Made by a program: the position numbers and the translations under genes. Below, in pieces: positions 23,191 to 33,800 of a stretch of DNA of 64,000 nt. This DNA comes from Sarcomyxa edulis. Its lineage: Eukaryota > Basidiomycota > Agaricomycetes > Agaricales > Mycenaceae. A model generated the notes under the pieces. The model saw only the letters and a program-made list of their open reading frames with translations. It did no database searches and was not told the origin of the DNA. The stretch spans positions 620,001 through 684,000 of the forward strand of contig QUOL01000006.1 in the NCBI GenBank assembly GCA_009761415.1, in the 5' to 3' direction. Positions within the stretch are counted from its first letter, which is position 1. Every line of letters begins with the position of its first letter.

Positions 23191-23319
23191 CGAAAATTCG
23201 CGCTTGAATTCTCCCTTGTAGCCAAGTTTGGCTAGGAGGACATCATCGCGTTTTTGGATAGTCGAGAGCTCGTTTTCAGGGAGACGGGGCTCCAAGTCCA
23301 CCTCGTTGATTGAGTGCAT
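23191..23319 (-). pseudogene. Orphan first exon of an amino-acid permease (APC family)
   Basis: From ATG at 23319 the frame reads MHSINEVDL...DDVLLAKLGYKGEFKREFS and stops at a good donor (GTGAGT, 23190). The DDxLLAKLGYKxEFKREFS segment is the hallmark cytoplasmic N-terminus of fungal GABA/choline-type amino-acid permeases, just before the first membrane helix. No downstream exon follows: the DNA below 23190 is the opposite-strand end of the sugar transporter. The gene was therefore truncated, keeping only its first coding exon. Confidence 0.7.
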
Positions 23320-24518
23320 GATGACTCGATGAGATGAAGGGTCAGTGCAGTGCAGAGAAAGAAAGAGGTTCTCAGGAAGCACTGTCGGCGTCCTACAGAT
23401 AAGAGTATATCAATGTTATTAGCATTTGACAGTTGGTGAGATGTTCCCGTGTCTTATCTTACCGCATGAAGAGACATATTCACTAAGAACTCCACGCTCC
23501 GAAGAAGCAAGAACCACATGAACGGGGTTCTGTCACGGAATACATTCTAGTCGCGTGTTCTTTTGATAATTTGATTATGTTGATATCAAGAATGAATTAG
23601 CGGATAAGAGGCCGGAAAATGAGAATCTTCAACGTTGCTCCTCGATCGAAGACGACGCTGGGCACCGATAAGTATCGGCTGTGCCGTATTTTCGCAACTC
23701 AACTAGGGCGTGCTAGAAAGCATATTCCTAGGACTCTATCTTTGACAAATTTGTGAGGTTAGATCTGAGCCTGAAGTAAGCGGAATATCAGCTTGGCTCA
23801 CCAAGTATGAGTTCCAAGCAAGTCCCGTGGGATTGCAGAAGTCTTGACAGTGACATGGGCGCGATTGGGGTGACAAAATTCTGTCAGGAGGAAGATCCCA
23901 ATTCGAGTCGCATGTTTATTGCATGGCGTCGCTCGTCCTGTTTCGCGCACTAGGATCACGAAGTGTCACGATAGTAGGCCCGAGTCAAGATAGGTCAAGC
24001 TCAAGGTGAGACGACTGCTGATATAGGTTATCGGCAAAGGGCTAAAGTACACACCCATCGTCTTCTATGCATTCTCGAAGAGAGTCCTTGGCTCCGAGGC
24101 GTAGAACAGGAAACTTGCATAGATGCGAACTGAAGTCCTGCCATGGTGGAAAGCAAAATCGGGCGGCGGCCCAGATCAAATTCCCAGAATAGCAACTCTT
24201 CAGGCTTCATCGACGCTTCATCCTGGCTTCATTTTCCTGACTTGAAAGTTATACTGAATTTGACTAGCTTGACTCCCTACACTGGCACTAACTAGGACTG
24301 AGTATCGAGGCATTGTCTCTTGCAAATTTCTCGAGGACTCCGAAGATCGAGTCTGGACTCTGACTACGATTCACCGTTGATAAGTGTCAGATAAATTGAT
24401 GGAAATGAAAAAAGGGAATACCCAAAGTCGACTTTCAAGGGACAACAGTAAACTTGGTCCAGGAACACACGATCCCCCCTTCTCGAAATAGAGGCTCCGT
24501 TCGTGGCCATCCCCACTG
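23320..24518. other. Intergenic, possible MFS remnant near 24.1-24.2 kb
   Basis: No intact gene seen. A minus-strand frame at 24028-24210 reads FDLGRRPILLSTMAGLQFAS, which resembles the loop motif of drug/sugar MFS transporters (DxxGRRPxLL), but there is no further support on either side. Confidence 0.3.
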
Positions 24519-25137
24519 CTACTTAATCCCATAAACGGTCAAATCCTCGTTCATACCAGGTAAGATCCAGACAGCGCTCTCCTGCGGTCCAAACGCTACC
24601 AAATTCTTGAACCCTCGATCCACAAAGCCCAACTTCTGTATCACCCGTCTAGAAAATTTCGTTCCCTCTCTCATGAAACCCGAATACAGCATCTACTCCA
24701 AGAGTCTCTTTCGCATAATCAAGCAACGCACGAGCAGCTTCTGTAGCGTACCCTTTCCCGGTCTCTTCTGGTACGATCGCGAAGCCGATATCGGGCGCTG
24801 TATAATCCCCGCGCATGAGGGAGACGCTGCCGATAGGTTTGCATTGATCGAGTATGGTTTCGAACAATCCGGAGGTTGAGTTGGGAGAGGGTGAGGGTTT
24901 GAGACTGACAAGGTACGTCCCGTATCCATTTCGAGCATGTTCATCACGGAATCGGCCCTCGAGACGCGTACGTGCGATCTCGGGGGTGGTGACGGGGGTA
25001 GGTTTTCCACCTATAGAAGCGATGAATTCAGGAGTGTTGTAGAGATGGACGAGGAACGAGCAGTGCTTTGGGTTGGTGGGGATGAAGTAGCTGATGTAGA
25101 GGTTTGAGGTCGAGATGTGGAAGTTTGGGTCAGACAT
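24519..25137 (-). pseudogene. GNAT N-acetyltransferase with apparent single-base frameshift
   Basis: Starts at 25137 (MSDPNFHISTSNLYISYF). It shows the GNAT core: the FLVHLYNTPEFIASIGG helix, GYGTYLVSL, PIGSVSLMRGD, IGFAIVPEETGKGYATEAAR (acetyl-CoA-binding Q/R-x-x-G-x-G/A segment) and LGVDAVFGFHE. Just after this, at a GGG run (forward CCC at 24664-24666), the reading frame must shift by one base. The new frame continues with SRRVIQKLGFVDRGFKNLVA and ends LPGMNEDLTVYGIK at 24519. Without the shift the protein stops at 163 residues and lacks the last strand and helix. The substrate is unknown; this RimJ/RimL-type branch acetylates small molecules or N-termini. It may be a pseudogene or a sequencing error. 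Confidence 0.75.
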
Positions 25138-25556
25138 TAGGGGTAAATCTTGAGGGATTGATAGATAGGACCTTCGTTATAAGTAGTCGAGTCATTGACT
25201 ATTTAGAGACTCGATACCGGCAGCGGTGGTTGAGTGGTCGCCATCATTGAAATTGCACCGAGCGCGTGTATCAAACCAGAGGCGAAGGACTGATCCCAGT
25301 AGCTGCCATTCTCATCAGGAATACATACTTTCTAGGCCAGAATATCCACAGAGTAGTTTGGCAAAAGAGAGCAACTGAGGACGCCAACTGCCAGTGAGTG
25401 AGGATGGCCGATGGAGGCTATGCAGTGGTGTTGAGCGCAGAAGCGACAGCCAACTACTGGCAGTCCTAATCGAGTGTACATACTCCTCGTGAAAAATCGG
25501 GCCAACAGTTTACAGCCGTCAGTTGTCTTGTTTTCATACCCAAAACAAAACCCCGA
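25138..25556. other. Divergent intergenic region between GNAT and ATP4
   Basis: Head-to-head promoters of the GNAT gene (minus) and ATP4 (plus). No coding region seen. Confidence 0.5.
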
Positions 25557-26579
25557 ATGGCATCCAGGATTGCAATCAGCTCATTGCGAGCTGCAGGTCA
25601 GTCGTATTCTCCTCTTCTTTCTGCGCAATTTAAGCCTAATCACGTCTTGTAGTTCGACCCCGGGCGGTCGCTGCCATCCCCCAGGCATTCCATGTGTATA
25701 TTATACGCTATAGCTCAAAGTATTGCCCCCGTTGAACGAGTTGATATGTTTGCAGTCGTACTATGGCGAGCTCAACCGACCCCCTACCTCCCAGCGAACC
25801 TGCTACCCACATCCTCAACAAACTCCCATCGTCACCAAACCTCCTCACGAAGGGTGGAACCGCTATCCTAGGCACAGGTCTCATCGCTACCGCCATCTCC
25901 CAGGAATTGTATGTCGTGAACGAGGAGACTGTCCTCCTTGTTGGAAGTGTCATCTTGTTCAGCTATATTGCAAAGGTACGTGCACCTTGTGCGGTGTTAC
26001 GGGAAGACGCGATCTTTGAACGACTGACATTGCTTTTCGTAGATGATCAAGACACCATACAGCCAGTGGGCAGAGAGCCAAATCCAACGCATCAAGGACG
26101 TACTCGATAACGCTCGCAACTCACACACCCAAGCCGTCAAAGACCGCATTTCCTCTGTAGAGCAGATGAAAGATGTCGTGTCCTTGACTCAGGGACTCTT
26201 TGCTCTTTCCAAGGTCTGATACTTCCCTAGAAACCTCGTCGACGAGAATGTTGACATTCTTGTGGTTCTTTCCAGGAAACCGCAAAGCTTGAATCGGAAG
26301 CATTCGTCCAACAGCAAAAGGTGGCCCTTGCATCCGAGTTGAAGACGGTATTGGACAGCTGGGTGCGGTATGAGCAGCAGTTGAAGGAGAGTGAGCAGGC
26401 GGATTTGACCAAGACTGTCATCAGGAAAGTGCTCAGCAGAATCAACGACGAGAGAACTCAGAAGGACATCTTGCTTGGAGCCGTTGCTGAAGTTGAACGT
26501 GAGTACCATATCTCTTCTACTGCAAAGCGCTGAATCTAAGCCATCCTATCTAGTTCTCGTCAAGAACAACGCCATCTAG
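25557..26579 (+). CDS. ATP4: Mitochondrial F1Fo ATP synthase subunit b
   Basis: Six exons (25557-25596, 25653-25695, 25756-25975, 26043-26213, 26276-26498, 26554-26579) give 240 residues with consistent phases. The N-terminal 30-35 residues are Arg/Ala/Ser-rich without acids (MASRIAISSLRAAV...), as in a matrix-targeting presequence. Two hydrophobic helices follow (about residues 60-100; GGTAILGTGLIATAISQELY and VLLVGSVILFSYIAK). Then comes a long amphipathic, charged helix through to the C-terminus (SQIQRIKDVLDNARNSHTQA...). This is the peripheral-stalk (stator) subunit that links Fo to F1 in the inner membrane. Length and topology match fungal Atp4. The start was chosen for the presequence; an internal ATG at 25763 would lose it. 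Confidence 0.9.
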
Positions 26580-27510
26580 ACACCCTTGACCCTCTTCTTT
26601 TGATGTCAACGCGCGTGCGGTGGAATGAATCGAGTTTTGTTGCATCTTCGAATGCCGTCAATACCACATTTCATTTCGTTGGAACAACTTCAAATCTGTA
26701 CGTACGCGTCGTCCGCGTCTTTAAACTATCAAGTTACGTGGCAACTAAGCCTGCCCTTGAAAATTCTCTCTGGCTTCAAGCTCTTGTTACCATTCAACCT
26801 CAACATTTCAAGTGTTGTATCTATCTACTGTGCATCGCTTGATAAATCTAGCCCAGTCAGGTGTCAGTTACGGTAGTTGGTATACCTTTATATAAGCGTG
26901 ATTTCATACAATCGACCCTGAAATTTATTGACGTTTTGTGTCGCCGTATTTCGCTCTCTCATCAAAGCCATCGCGCCTCTTCCTCTCATTTCCCTTTTCT
27001 CTTTCTTGAAATTCCTTTCATTTCTAAAATCTTGCTTTTAACGACCAGATAACGAAACCTATCTTACCACCCAACAATTTAGGGGAGACGCGCTTACTTG
27101 AATGGCTCAAGCTTTATTCGATGACCACCCACTGGAACAGTATCTAAGGCGTTCGTACCAATCAGCACTATTCATAATTGACATTATAGAAGCTGGCGAA
27201 GCACATGAGCTTATGCCAGGTGGAGTCGCAGAATTTGTCGTGCTCAACGAAGAGACCACATCTTCGACAAAGGGGGTATTACAGGAGGTGTATGGGGTAG
27301 TAAAGGAGGTAGAACGGTGACCAGGGGGGATGCAGTACTCAAGAGAGATGTGCTGTCTGACAAGGACGACCTGGACGTGGAGGTGATAGAGGTGGAAGGT
27401 AAAGAGTAATTGTGGCTGTGCTATTTGTTCCCCGTTATGTGCCGATGAGCGTGGGAAATACTGAAATAAAGAAAGTAAAAAAATTTCTCCACGATTTCCT
27501 CCCGCCCACC
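26580..27510. other. Intergenic with one short unassigned frame
   Basis: It contains the 3' end of ATP4 and the promoter of the RNA-binding protein. A 72-codon plus-strand frame at 27102-27320 (MAQALFDDHPLEQYLRRSYQ...) has sensible composition but no known motif and no splice partner; I do not call it a gene. Confidence 0.4.
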
Positions 27511-28614
27511 ATGTTCGCAAACGCAATCCGGATACAAGCTAGAACTGCTTTAGCCTCTACAGTCAAGGCTTCTGCTGCGAAAACCATCGTAGCAGCTGCT
27601 GGATCTGCCGTTACTCGCTCTGCTCTCGTTTCCCGTTCAGCAGTAGTCGCTTTTTCGTCGTCGCGAACTCTCTCGACTTCGGCCATCCTTCTCCAGGATG
27701 GAGGACGAGGTGGATACACTACACGTGCACCAAGCCCACCGTCGGCAACCCTTTTCATCGGAAACCTCCCTTTCTCAGTAGAAGAAGCGGATCTCCGTGA
27801 TAAATTCGAGCCTTACGGTGTCATCCGTTCCATTCGATTGGGTGAGCCCATTCCACGAATTTTCATCCTTTAAAAAGCATAACACCTTTTTCCCTGTGTC
27901 TTTTAGGAATGACCCCAGATGGCAGAAGCCGTGGATTTGCACACATCGAGTATTCAGACCTGAACGACGCCGTCTCCGCTGTCGACTCTTGCGCTGCAGA
28001 GCCCATCTACATCCAAGACCGTGATGTCCGTGTTGACTTTGCACCCCCGCGTTCCATCCCCAACATGGAGCCCAACTCAAAACTCTACTTTGTCGATTTC
28101 AACGCCGATGAGGAGACTATCCGTGCTTCGTTCCAGGAATACGCTCGGGATATCACCAGTGTTTACCTCTGTACGTTGTTATACCTGTCATCTCATGTTT
28201 TCAAGGTCTTTGCTGACACCTTTCTTTTCAACTTTTTTTTTCGGTCGATCAGTGAAAAACCCACAAACGGGTATTGACTTGGGAACCGGCTTCATCGAGT
28301 TCACAAGCATCGATGCCGCAACCGAGGCTCTGCAAGCATTGAACGGAAAAGAGACCAAGTTCGGTACGACACTAAACCTCTCGTACGCTCGCCCTCGTCG
28401 CCAAAACGATGGTGGTGAGAGACGTGGCGGTGGAGGAGGAGGATACGGAGGAGGACGTGGTGGAGGTGGAGGAGGATACGGTGGAGGAGGACGTGGTGGA
28501 GGTGGAGGAGGATACGGTGGAGGAGGAGGACGTGGTGGAGGTGGAGGTGGATACGGTGGTGGAGGAGGACGTGGAGGTTACGGCGGAGGAAACCGTGGTG
28601 GTGACCGTTATTAA
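27511..28614 (+). CDS. Two-RRM glycine-rich RNA-binding protein, predicted mitochondrial
   Basis: Three exons (27511-27841, 27907-28170, 28253-28614) give 318 residues. The N-terminus (about 1-60) is Arg/Ser/Ala/Val-rich and ends FSSSRTLSTSAIL, a strong presequence type. RRM1 has RNP2 LFIGNLPF and RNP1 RSRGFAHIEY. RRM2 has LYFVDFNA and GTGFIEFTSI; its RNP1 is less canonical. The C-terminal 65 residues are almost pure Gly with Tyr and Arg (GGGGGGYGGG and RGGG blocks), the RGG/GY type that binds RNA and promotes condensation. Comparable fungal proteins act in mitochondrial RNA handling; a mitochondrial site is inferred from the leader. The start at 27511 follows a CCACC context. Confidence 0.85.
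28430..28600 (+). repeat. Tandem GGTGGAGGAGGATAC-type minisatellite in the coding end of the RNA-binding protein
   Basis: Imperfect tandem units encode the Gly/Tyr/Arg tail. Frame is preserved throughout and the tract ends at the stop codon. Confidence 0.85.
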
Positions 28615-29163
28615 ATAAGATAACCTCCCCTCCAACATGGATCTCTCCACCTATTTATTCCCCGTCATCTTTTTTGTTCTTACTCCGTGCATACTTGCAT
28701 CCGCCATCCATGCTCAAAAGATCACACCTCTACTGGTCATCAACTCCTACTCACCCACCCACTCACTCACTCCCACTCACCCACACTGCATGACTTCTAT
28801 AAAATTGCGCTTTCCTTTCTGAACATCGTTATGATAATGCTGTGTGATTTTTTATGCAAACCAAACCCATATATCTTTTTTTTCTTCTTGCTTTCTCGCA
28901 ACCTCTCTCTCATGATCACATACTAGACATCCGATACTTATAGGCAGTCGTTATTGATAATAATCACAACCCCTACTCTGATCGCGTCACATTTTGAAGT
29001 CAAGTGCAAGCCTCCATGTTCACATCACAACGTGAACTGAGTTTATAAAATAATACATTCCCCCAAGAGAAAATAACCAAAATACACACTGTACCTGCGA
29101 GTTCGCCGGCACAGTTAAGATCATAACCACATAGTCCTACTCTCTCTCTCTCTCTCCCACTCG
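28615..29163. other. Intergenic between convergent genes
   Basis: 3' regions of the RNA-binding protein gene (plus) and the 29.2-30.5 kb gene (minus). ACTCACCCACCC-type short repeats occur near 28748-28785 and a CT run at 29143-29157. No gene seen. Confidence 0.5.
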
Positions 29164-30523
29164 TTAGTCGCTCAGAGCAGCAAGGTAACTCTGTACAGTC
29201 AATCAGTCTTCCGTAAGAATAACACATATGGCAAAGACAGCATACCTCTCTTTCCTCCAGAAACTCGAGATACGTCAACGCGACTGCGATCCAGAAACTA
29301 GTATCAACACCCAACAGCCGTTCTTCCGCCTTGTCGATCTCGATGACCCCAGTGATGGAACGGATGAGGAGGGTTGGAGTGCGATCGTGGAAGTACAAGA
29401 CCGGAACGGGGGTTTGTGTCTGCAACGGTGTAGATGATGATGAGGAGGACGATGAGGACGAAGAAGCAATGGGCAGGGAAGGAGAAGACGTATACGGTGG
29501 TGGGGGCGATTGAGATTGAGATTGAGACTGAGATAGTGAAGGAGGACATGCAGTAGGAATCCGACACAATTGAAACGAATTCGAATGGGACGGTGCGCTT
29601 CCCCTCAACGCCGATAACGCGCGCGCGAAGAATCCCGTTTGTACAGCTTGTTGTTGGGCTGTAGCCGTTTCGGGGGAAAGTATGAACTCCGTGATCTGAC
29701 TCCGCGGTGGTGTCAATGATGAGGAGACGCGTTTGGATTTTCGTTTGTTCCTAGCGAATTCTGACTCTGTAGGCGATGGTGGATGGATCATTATGGGCAG
29801 TGGTACGGGGTGAGAGGCGGAAGGAGGCGATGTGGGTGGGTACGAGTGAACCGCGGATGTACTTCCGTCCTCATCATCGTCGTCGTCGATAGCAAAATTA
29901 GGATCAACACTAAAATCCTTGGTATGTCGAGTCCGAGGTTTAGGGACGTTCGTCCTAGAACTGAAAGTAAGCGACGCGTCGACGTGGTGCGGGGACGTAG
30001 GTGGGACGGGTATCATTTGGATGAATACGCCTGGAGGAAATGAGGGGGCTCGGATGCGGATGTACCATCCTCGGGAACGGGGTCGGTGGATTGTCCAGCA
30101 GATCGTTGATGTTGGGTTGTGCTGTGGAGTTCAAGTAGAAGTTCAAATTCGAATTAATTCAAATCGTAGATCTGTATGGTATATGACTTGGATGGTAGAT
30201 GTAAGGGATACTCACGATGACATGTTCAATTATCTCCTCGTCCGAAAGAAACCTTTCCTAGGAAATCCAATAAACAATCAGTACCTCAACCATACCATCA
30301 TTACAGTCTATAGATGGATCTCTACACGCACCTTATACCAAATAACCTTCCCCTCCAATCCCTCCTCCGAAACGTTTATCCTCATGTCCGAAATAACATC
30401 TGTACTAATCCATCCCACCTCATCTTCAGCATATTACTCACAATCACACTCGCAGTATACATGGGGTGACACACACACCTGTTTATAACAAAACGCGAAG
30501 TACTGTTGCTACCAGAAGCCATC
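29164..30523 (-). CDS. Conserved-looking protein of unknown function with low-complexity middle
   Basis: Reconstructed exons: a short N-terminal exon near 30523-30485 (MMASGSNSTSRFVINR), then EVGWISTDVISDMRINVSEE...IWYK, then ERFLSDEEIIEHVI, then a large exon from STICWTIHRPRSRGWYIRIR and FPPGVFIQMIPVPPTSP to LTYLEFLEERE, and a last exon SYLAALSD with TAA at 29164. All joins keep frame. The middle is Ser/Pro/Asp-rich with an acidic run, QSQSQSQS and a poly-Ser tract. The C-terminal block around PVLYFHDRTPTLLIRSITGV is ordered-looking. No domain is recognised; the first exon's donor (AACAGGT|GTGTGT) is uncertain. Confidence 0.6.
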
Positions 30524-30878
30524 ATTGTCCCATCTCGTTGCATTCCGATTCCGATTCCGCCAGGGAGTTACTGTACTAGTGTTTTTTTTTTCGTGCGATG
30601 GTCCGAGTACGCGTAGGGGACCAGTATAAAGCAAGATTAGAGCAGATGAAAGAAAGCAAGGACGAAGTAAAGAAGTCAAGAAAATAGGAATTTATTCAAA
30701 TCAAAGCCGCTGGCATCATTTTTGGCCTACGCGTGTGCCGAGGTCATGAGGAGTATGGCCCTATAGGCTATAGAATTCTACAAGTCAAAATACACATCCA
30801 CCCTCCGAATATTTCCATTCCATTCCATTTTTATTCCATCCAGCAGTTCCCCTCACGCAGACTAGCAAGTGTGACTGT
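30524..30878. other. Divergent promoter region
   Basis: Between the minus-strand gene ending at 30523 and COQ8 on the plus strand. A poly-T run at 30584-30592. No gene. Confidence 0.5.
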
Positions 30879-33800
30879 ATGCCACCCGGCCCATCATACA
30901 ACTGGCTTTGCGTCCTTGCATCCACCGTCGATATCCTCTCTCATGCGGCGCGGATACGGGCAAGTCAGGTCGCTTGCGCGGGTTTAGCTCAGGCTCAGGC
31001 TCAGGCTGGGTCGAAACGGAAACGGAATTTGGATTTGGATTTGGATTTGGATGATAGGACGCCGGTAGAAGGATACCAGACTAAGACACCTGTGGAAAAG
31101 ACACCAATACCGAAGGATACTCTGCCCGACGACGCGCCCGGTGTCATGTCGTCGCGTCCAGAGATTAGCCGAGAGAGAGATCCTCCACCTCTGTCTTCCT
31201 CACCAAAAGCTAAGGTAGAACTGGATGCCCGAAGGGATGATCCATTGTCATTGCCTGCCAAAAAGGTTGTTGAGCCTTTGGCATCGGTTTCCGAGGTACG
31301 TTTCGTGTTCGTGCTCACTACCCGTTATTCATTTTCCTAATCCCTACCAAAGGCTCGTCCTCGTCCACAGGTAGAGGTAGGAAGGGATGACCCATCGTCA
31401 TTACCTGCTGCTGAAAAGGTTGTCAACAATTCCTCTCCAATTGTCGAGCCTCCGGTGCGTTTCGCGTTCGTGCTCTCAACTCGTTTCTTATTTTCCTAAT
31501 TCCAATTAACACAGATTGTTCCACCATCACCACCACCACTAACTTCTGATTCTCATGTCGCACGAGACGACGTACGTCCTACATTAACCAATCGCACCAT
31601 GACTAGTACTGACTTCCTCCCTCTAGCCACCGTCTCAACTCCAAATCCCAATCCCCGAACAAACCTCCTTCCCAGAACCCACACCCACACAAATCCCAAT
31701 CCAAACCCCCGAACCCTTCCCCGAACCCTTCCCCACCTCCAATCGAAACCTCCAATCCTCAAAAGTACCCTCCTCACGCATCGGGCGGTTGTTTCATTAT
31801 GGCGGTACGTATACGTATATAATACCACACCTTCATTCCTCCCATCCTCAATCTTTCTTTCTTTCCTAAAATCCTAAAATCCTACCTTATAACTTACAAC
31901 TGACAAATTTGTTTACTCAGGCCTAGCAGCTTCCCTCTCCTACGGCGCCGCATCCGAAGTCATTCGACGTACCGCCTTCCCCACCTCTTCCACCTTCCCC
32001 ACCTCTTCCACCTTCCCCACCTCTTCCACCTTCCCCACCTCTTCCACCTTCCCCTCCTCCTCCTCTTCATCGTCTTCACAAAGCCAAGGCTCGGGTTCGG
32101 TGATGTTAACAGAAGCCAACATAAAACGACTCGTGTCCAAGTTATCCCAGATGCGCGGGGCTGCGTTGAAGTTGGGGCAGTTTTTGAGTATTCAAGGTGT
32201 GTTCCCTTCGTGTCGTGCTTTGATGTGATGTGCTTGGTTACACTTGGAGGATTCGTGTGGATGTGGGGTCGCTTGCGGGATGAAGTCATGTGGGGAGGGG
32301 GGGGGGGGGTATTGAATGAATGACTTCATATGTATATGGAGTCGTTGTCGTTTGTCGAATTCATTCATGTGGGGAGGGGTGGTGTTGAATGAATTCATTC
32401 ATGTGGAGTTGCTTTCAGAATGAGTTGATACGGGGTGTTGTCGCTTGCATAATGGATTCATGTGGGGTGATGTGGGGAGGGGGGTGTTGAATGGATTCAT
32501 TCATATGGGGTCGCGCAGAGTGGATCCATTCATCTGAGTCGTGTCGCTCGCAGAATGACTCCATCATCTGGGTCGCATCGCTCGCAGACTGCCTTCACTC
32601 ATCCATTCATTCCTATCGCGTCGCGTCGAGTCCTGAGTCCTAAACTAACTTCCGATTTCCTTTCGCTCGCACCCAGATAGTCACGTCCTCCCCCCGAAAT
32701 CGATAAAATCTTCCGGAGGGTGCAGGATAGCGCGCATTATATGCCTGATTGGCAGATGGAGGTTAGTCCCTCCCATTCCCTTGTCTCTTCCTTCTTTGCG
32801 TATTCGTGTTCGCGTTCGTAACTAAAGAAGAGGATGCACTAATAAAACCGCACACACCAGAAAGTAATGACTTCCTCCCTCGGCCCAGACTGGTCATCCA
32901 ACTTTTCCTCATTCTCCCGGATCCCATTCGCAGCTGCGTCGATTGGACAGGTGCACGCTGCTGTTCTCGCTCCTCATCTTTTTCCTCGGTCCCTCTCATC
33001 CCCTCAGTCCCAGTCCCTCTCCGCCCAGTCCCAGTCCCCCTCTTCACACCTCTCTTCCCCCCACCTCTCTTCACCCCACCTCTCTTCACACCCACATGTA
33101 CCCGCACAAGCAGGCACCCCCCTCCCAGTCGCCATAAAAATCCAATTCCCCTCCATCGCCCACTCAATAACCACAGACCTATCCTACATAACCCTCCTCC
33201 TCAGCGCCTCCAGCATCCTCCCGCGCGGGCTTTTCTTAGAGAAGACGATTGAGGCTATGAGGGATGAGTTGAGGGATGAGTGTGATTATTTGAGGGAGGC
33301 GGGGTTTGCGAGGAGGTTTGCTGCGGGTGGGGAGGGGGGGTTGGGGAAGGAGGAGGTGGGGAGGTTTAGAGGAGAGGGGGGTGAGGAGGGGAAGGGGAAG
33401 GGAAAGGAGGGGAAGGGTGAGGGAGAGGGGAAGGGGAAGGGGGGAAGGGGTTGGTTGAGGGGGAGGGAGAGGGAGAATGGAAAGGGTTAGGCGGCGATGA
33501 ACGGTACAAAGTCCCGTGGGTCTGGGAGGGGAGTACGAGGGAGGTGTTAGTTATGGAGAGGCTTGGGGGTGTTAGTGTTGGGGAGGCGGTGGTGAGGGGG
33601 TTGGGGAGGGAGGATCGGGATGAGGTGTGTCCCAAGTTTTCTTTTGGTGTGATGGAGTACAGATGCTGATGTGTTTGGTGGATTTGGCGCAGATCGCTTC
33701 GAGGATAATCGAGTTATGTCTCCGAGAACTGTTCGAGTTCCGGATGATGCAGACCGATCCGAATTGGAGTAATTTCTTGTGGAATGCTAAGACGCGTCAG

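Noticed and set aside
23740..24520. A possible drug-transporter gene from the GRRPILLSTM motif
   Set aside because: Only one short segment resembles MFS; no further helices or exons were found on either side.
25215..25260. A tRNA-like A-box pattern (TGGTTGAGTGG)
   Set aside because: No B-box or matching acceptor and T-arm stems follow at the right distance.
28372..28650. Ser/Thr/Val-rich minus-strand frame
   Set aside because: Antisense shadow of the glycine-rich tail of the RNA-binding protein.
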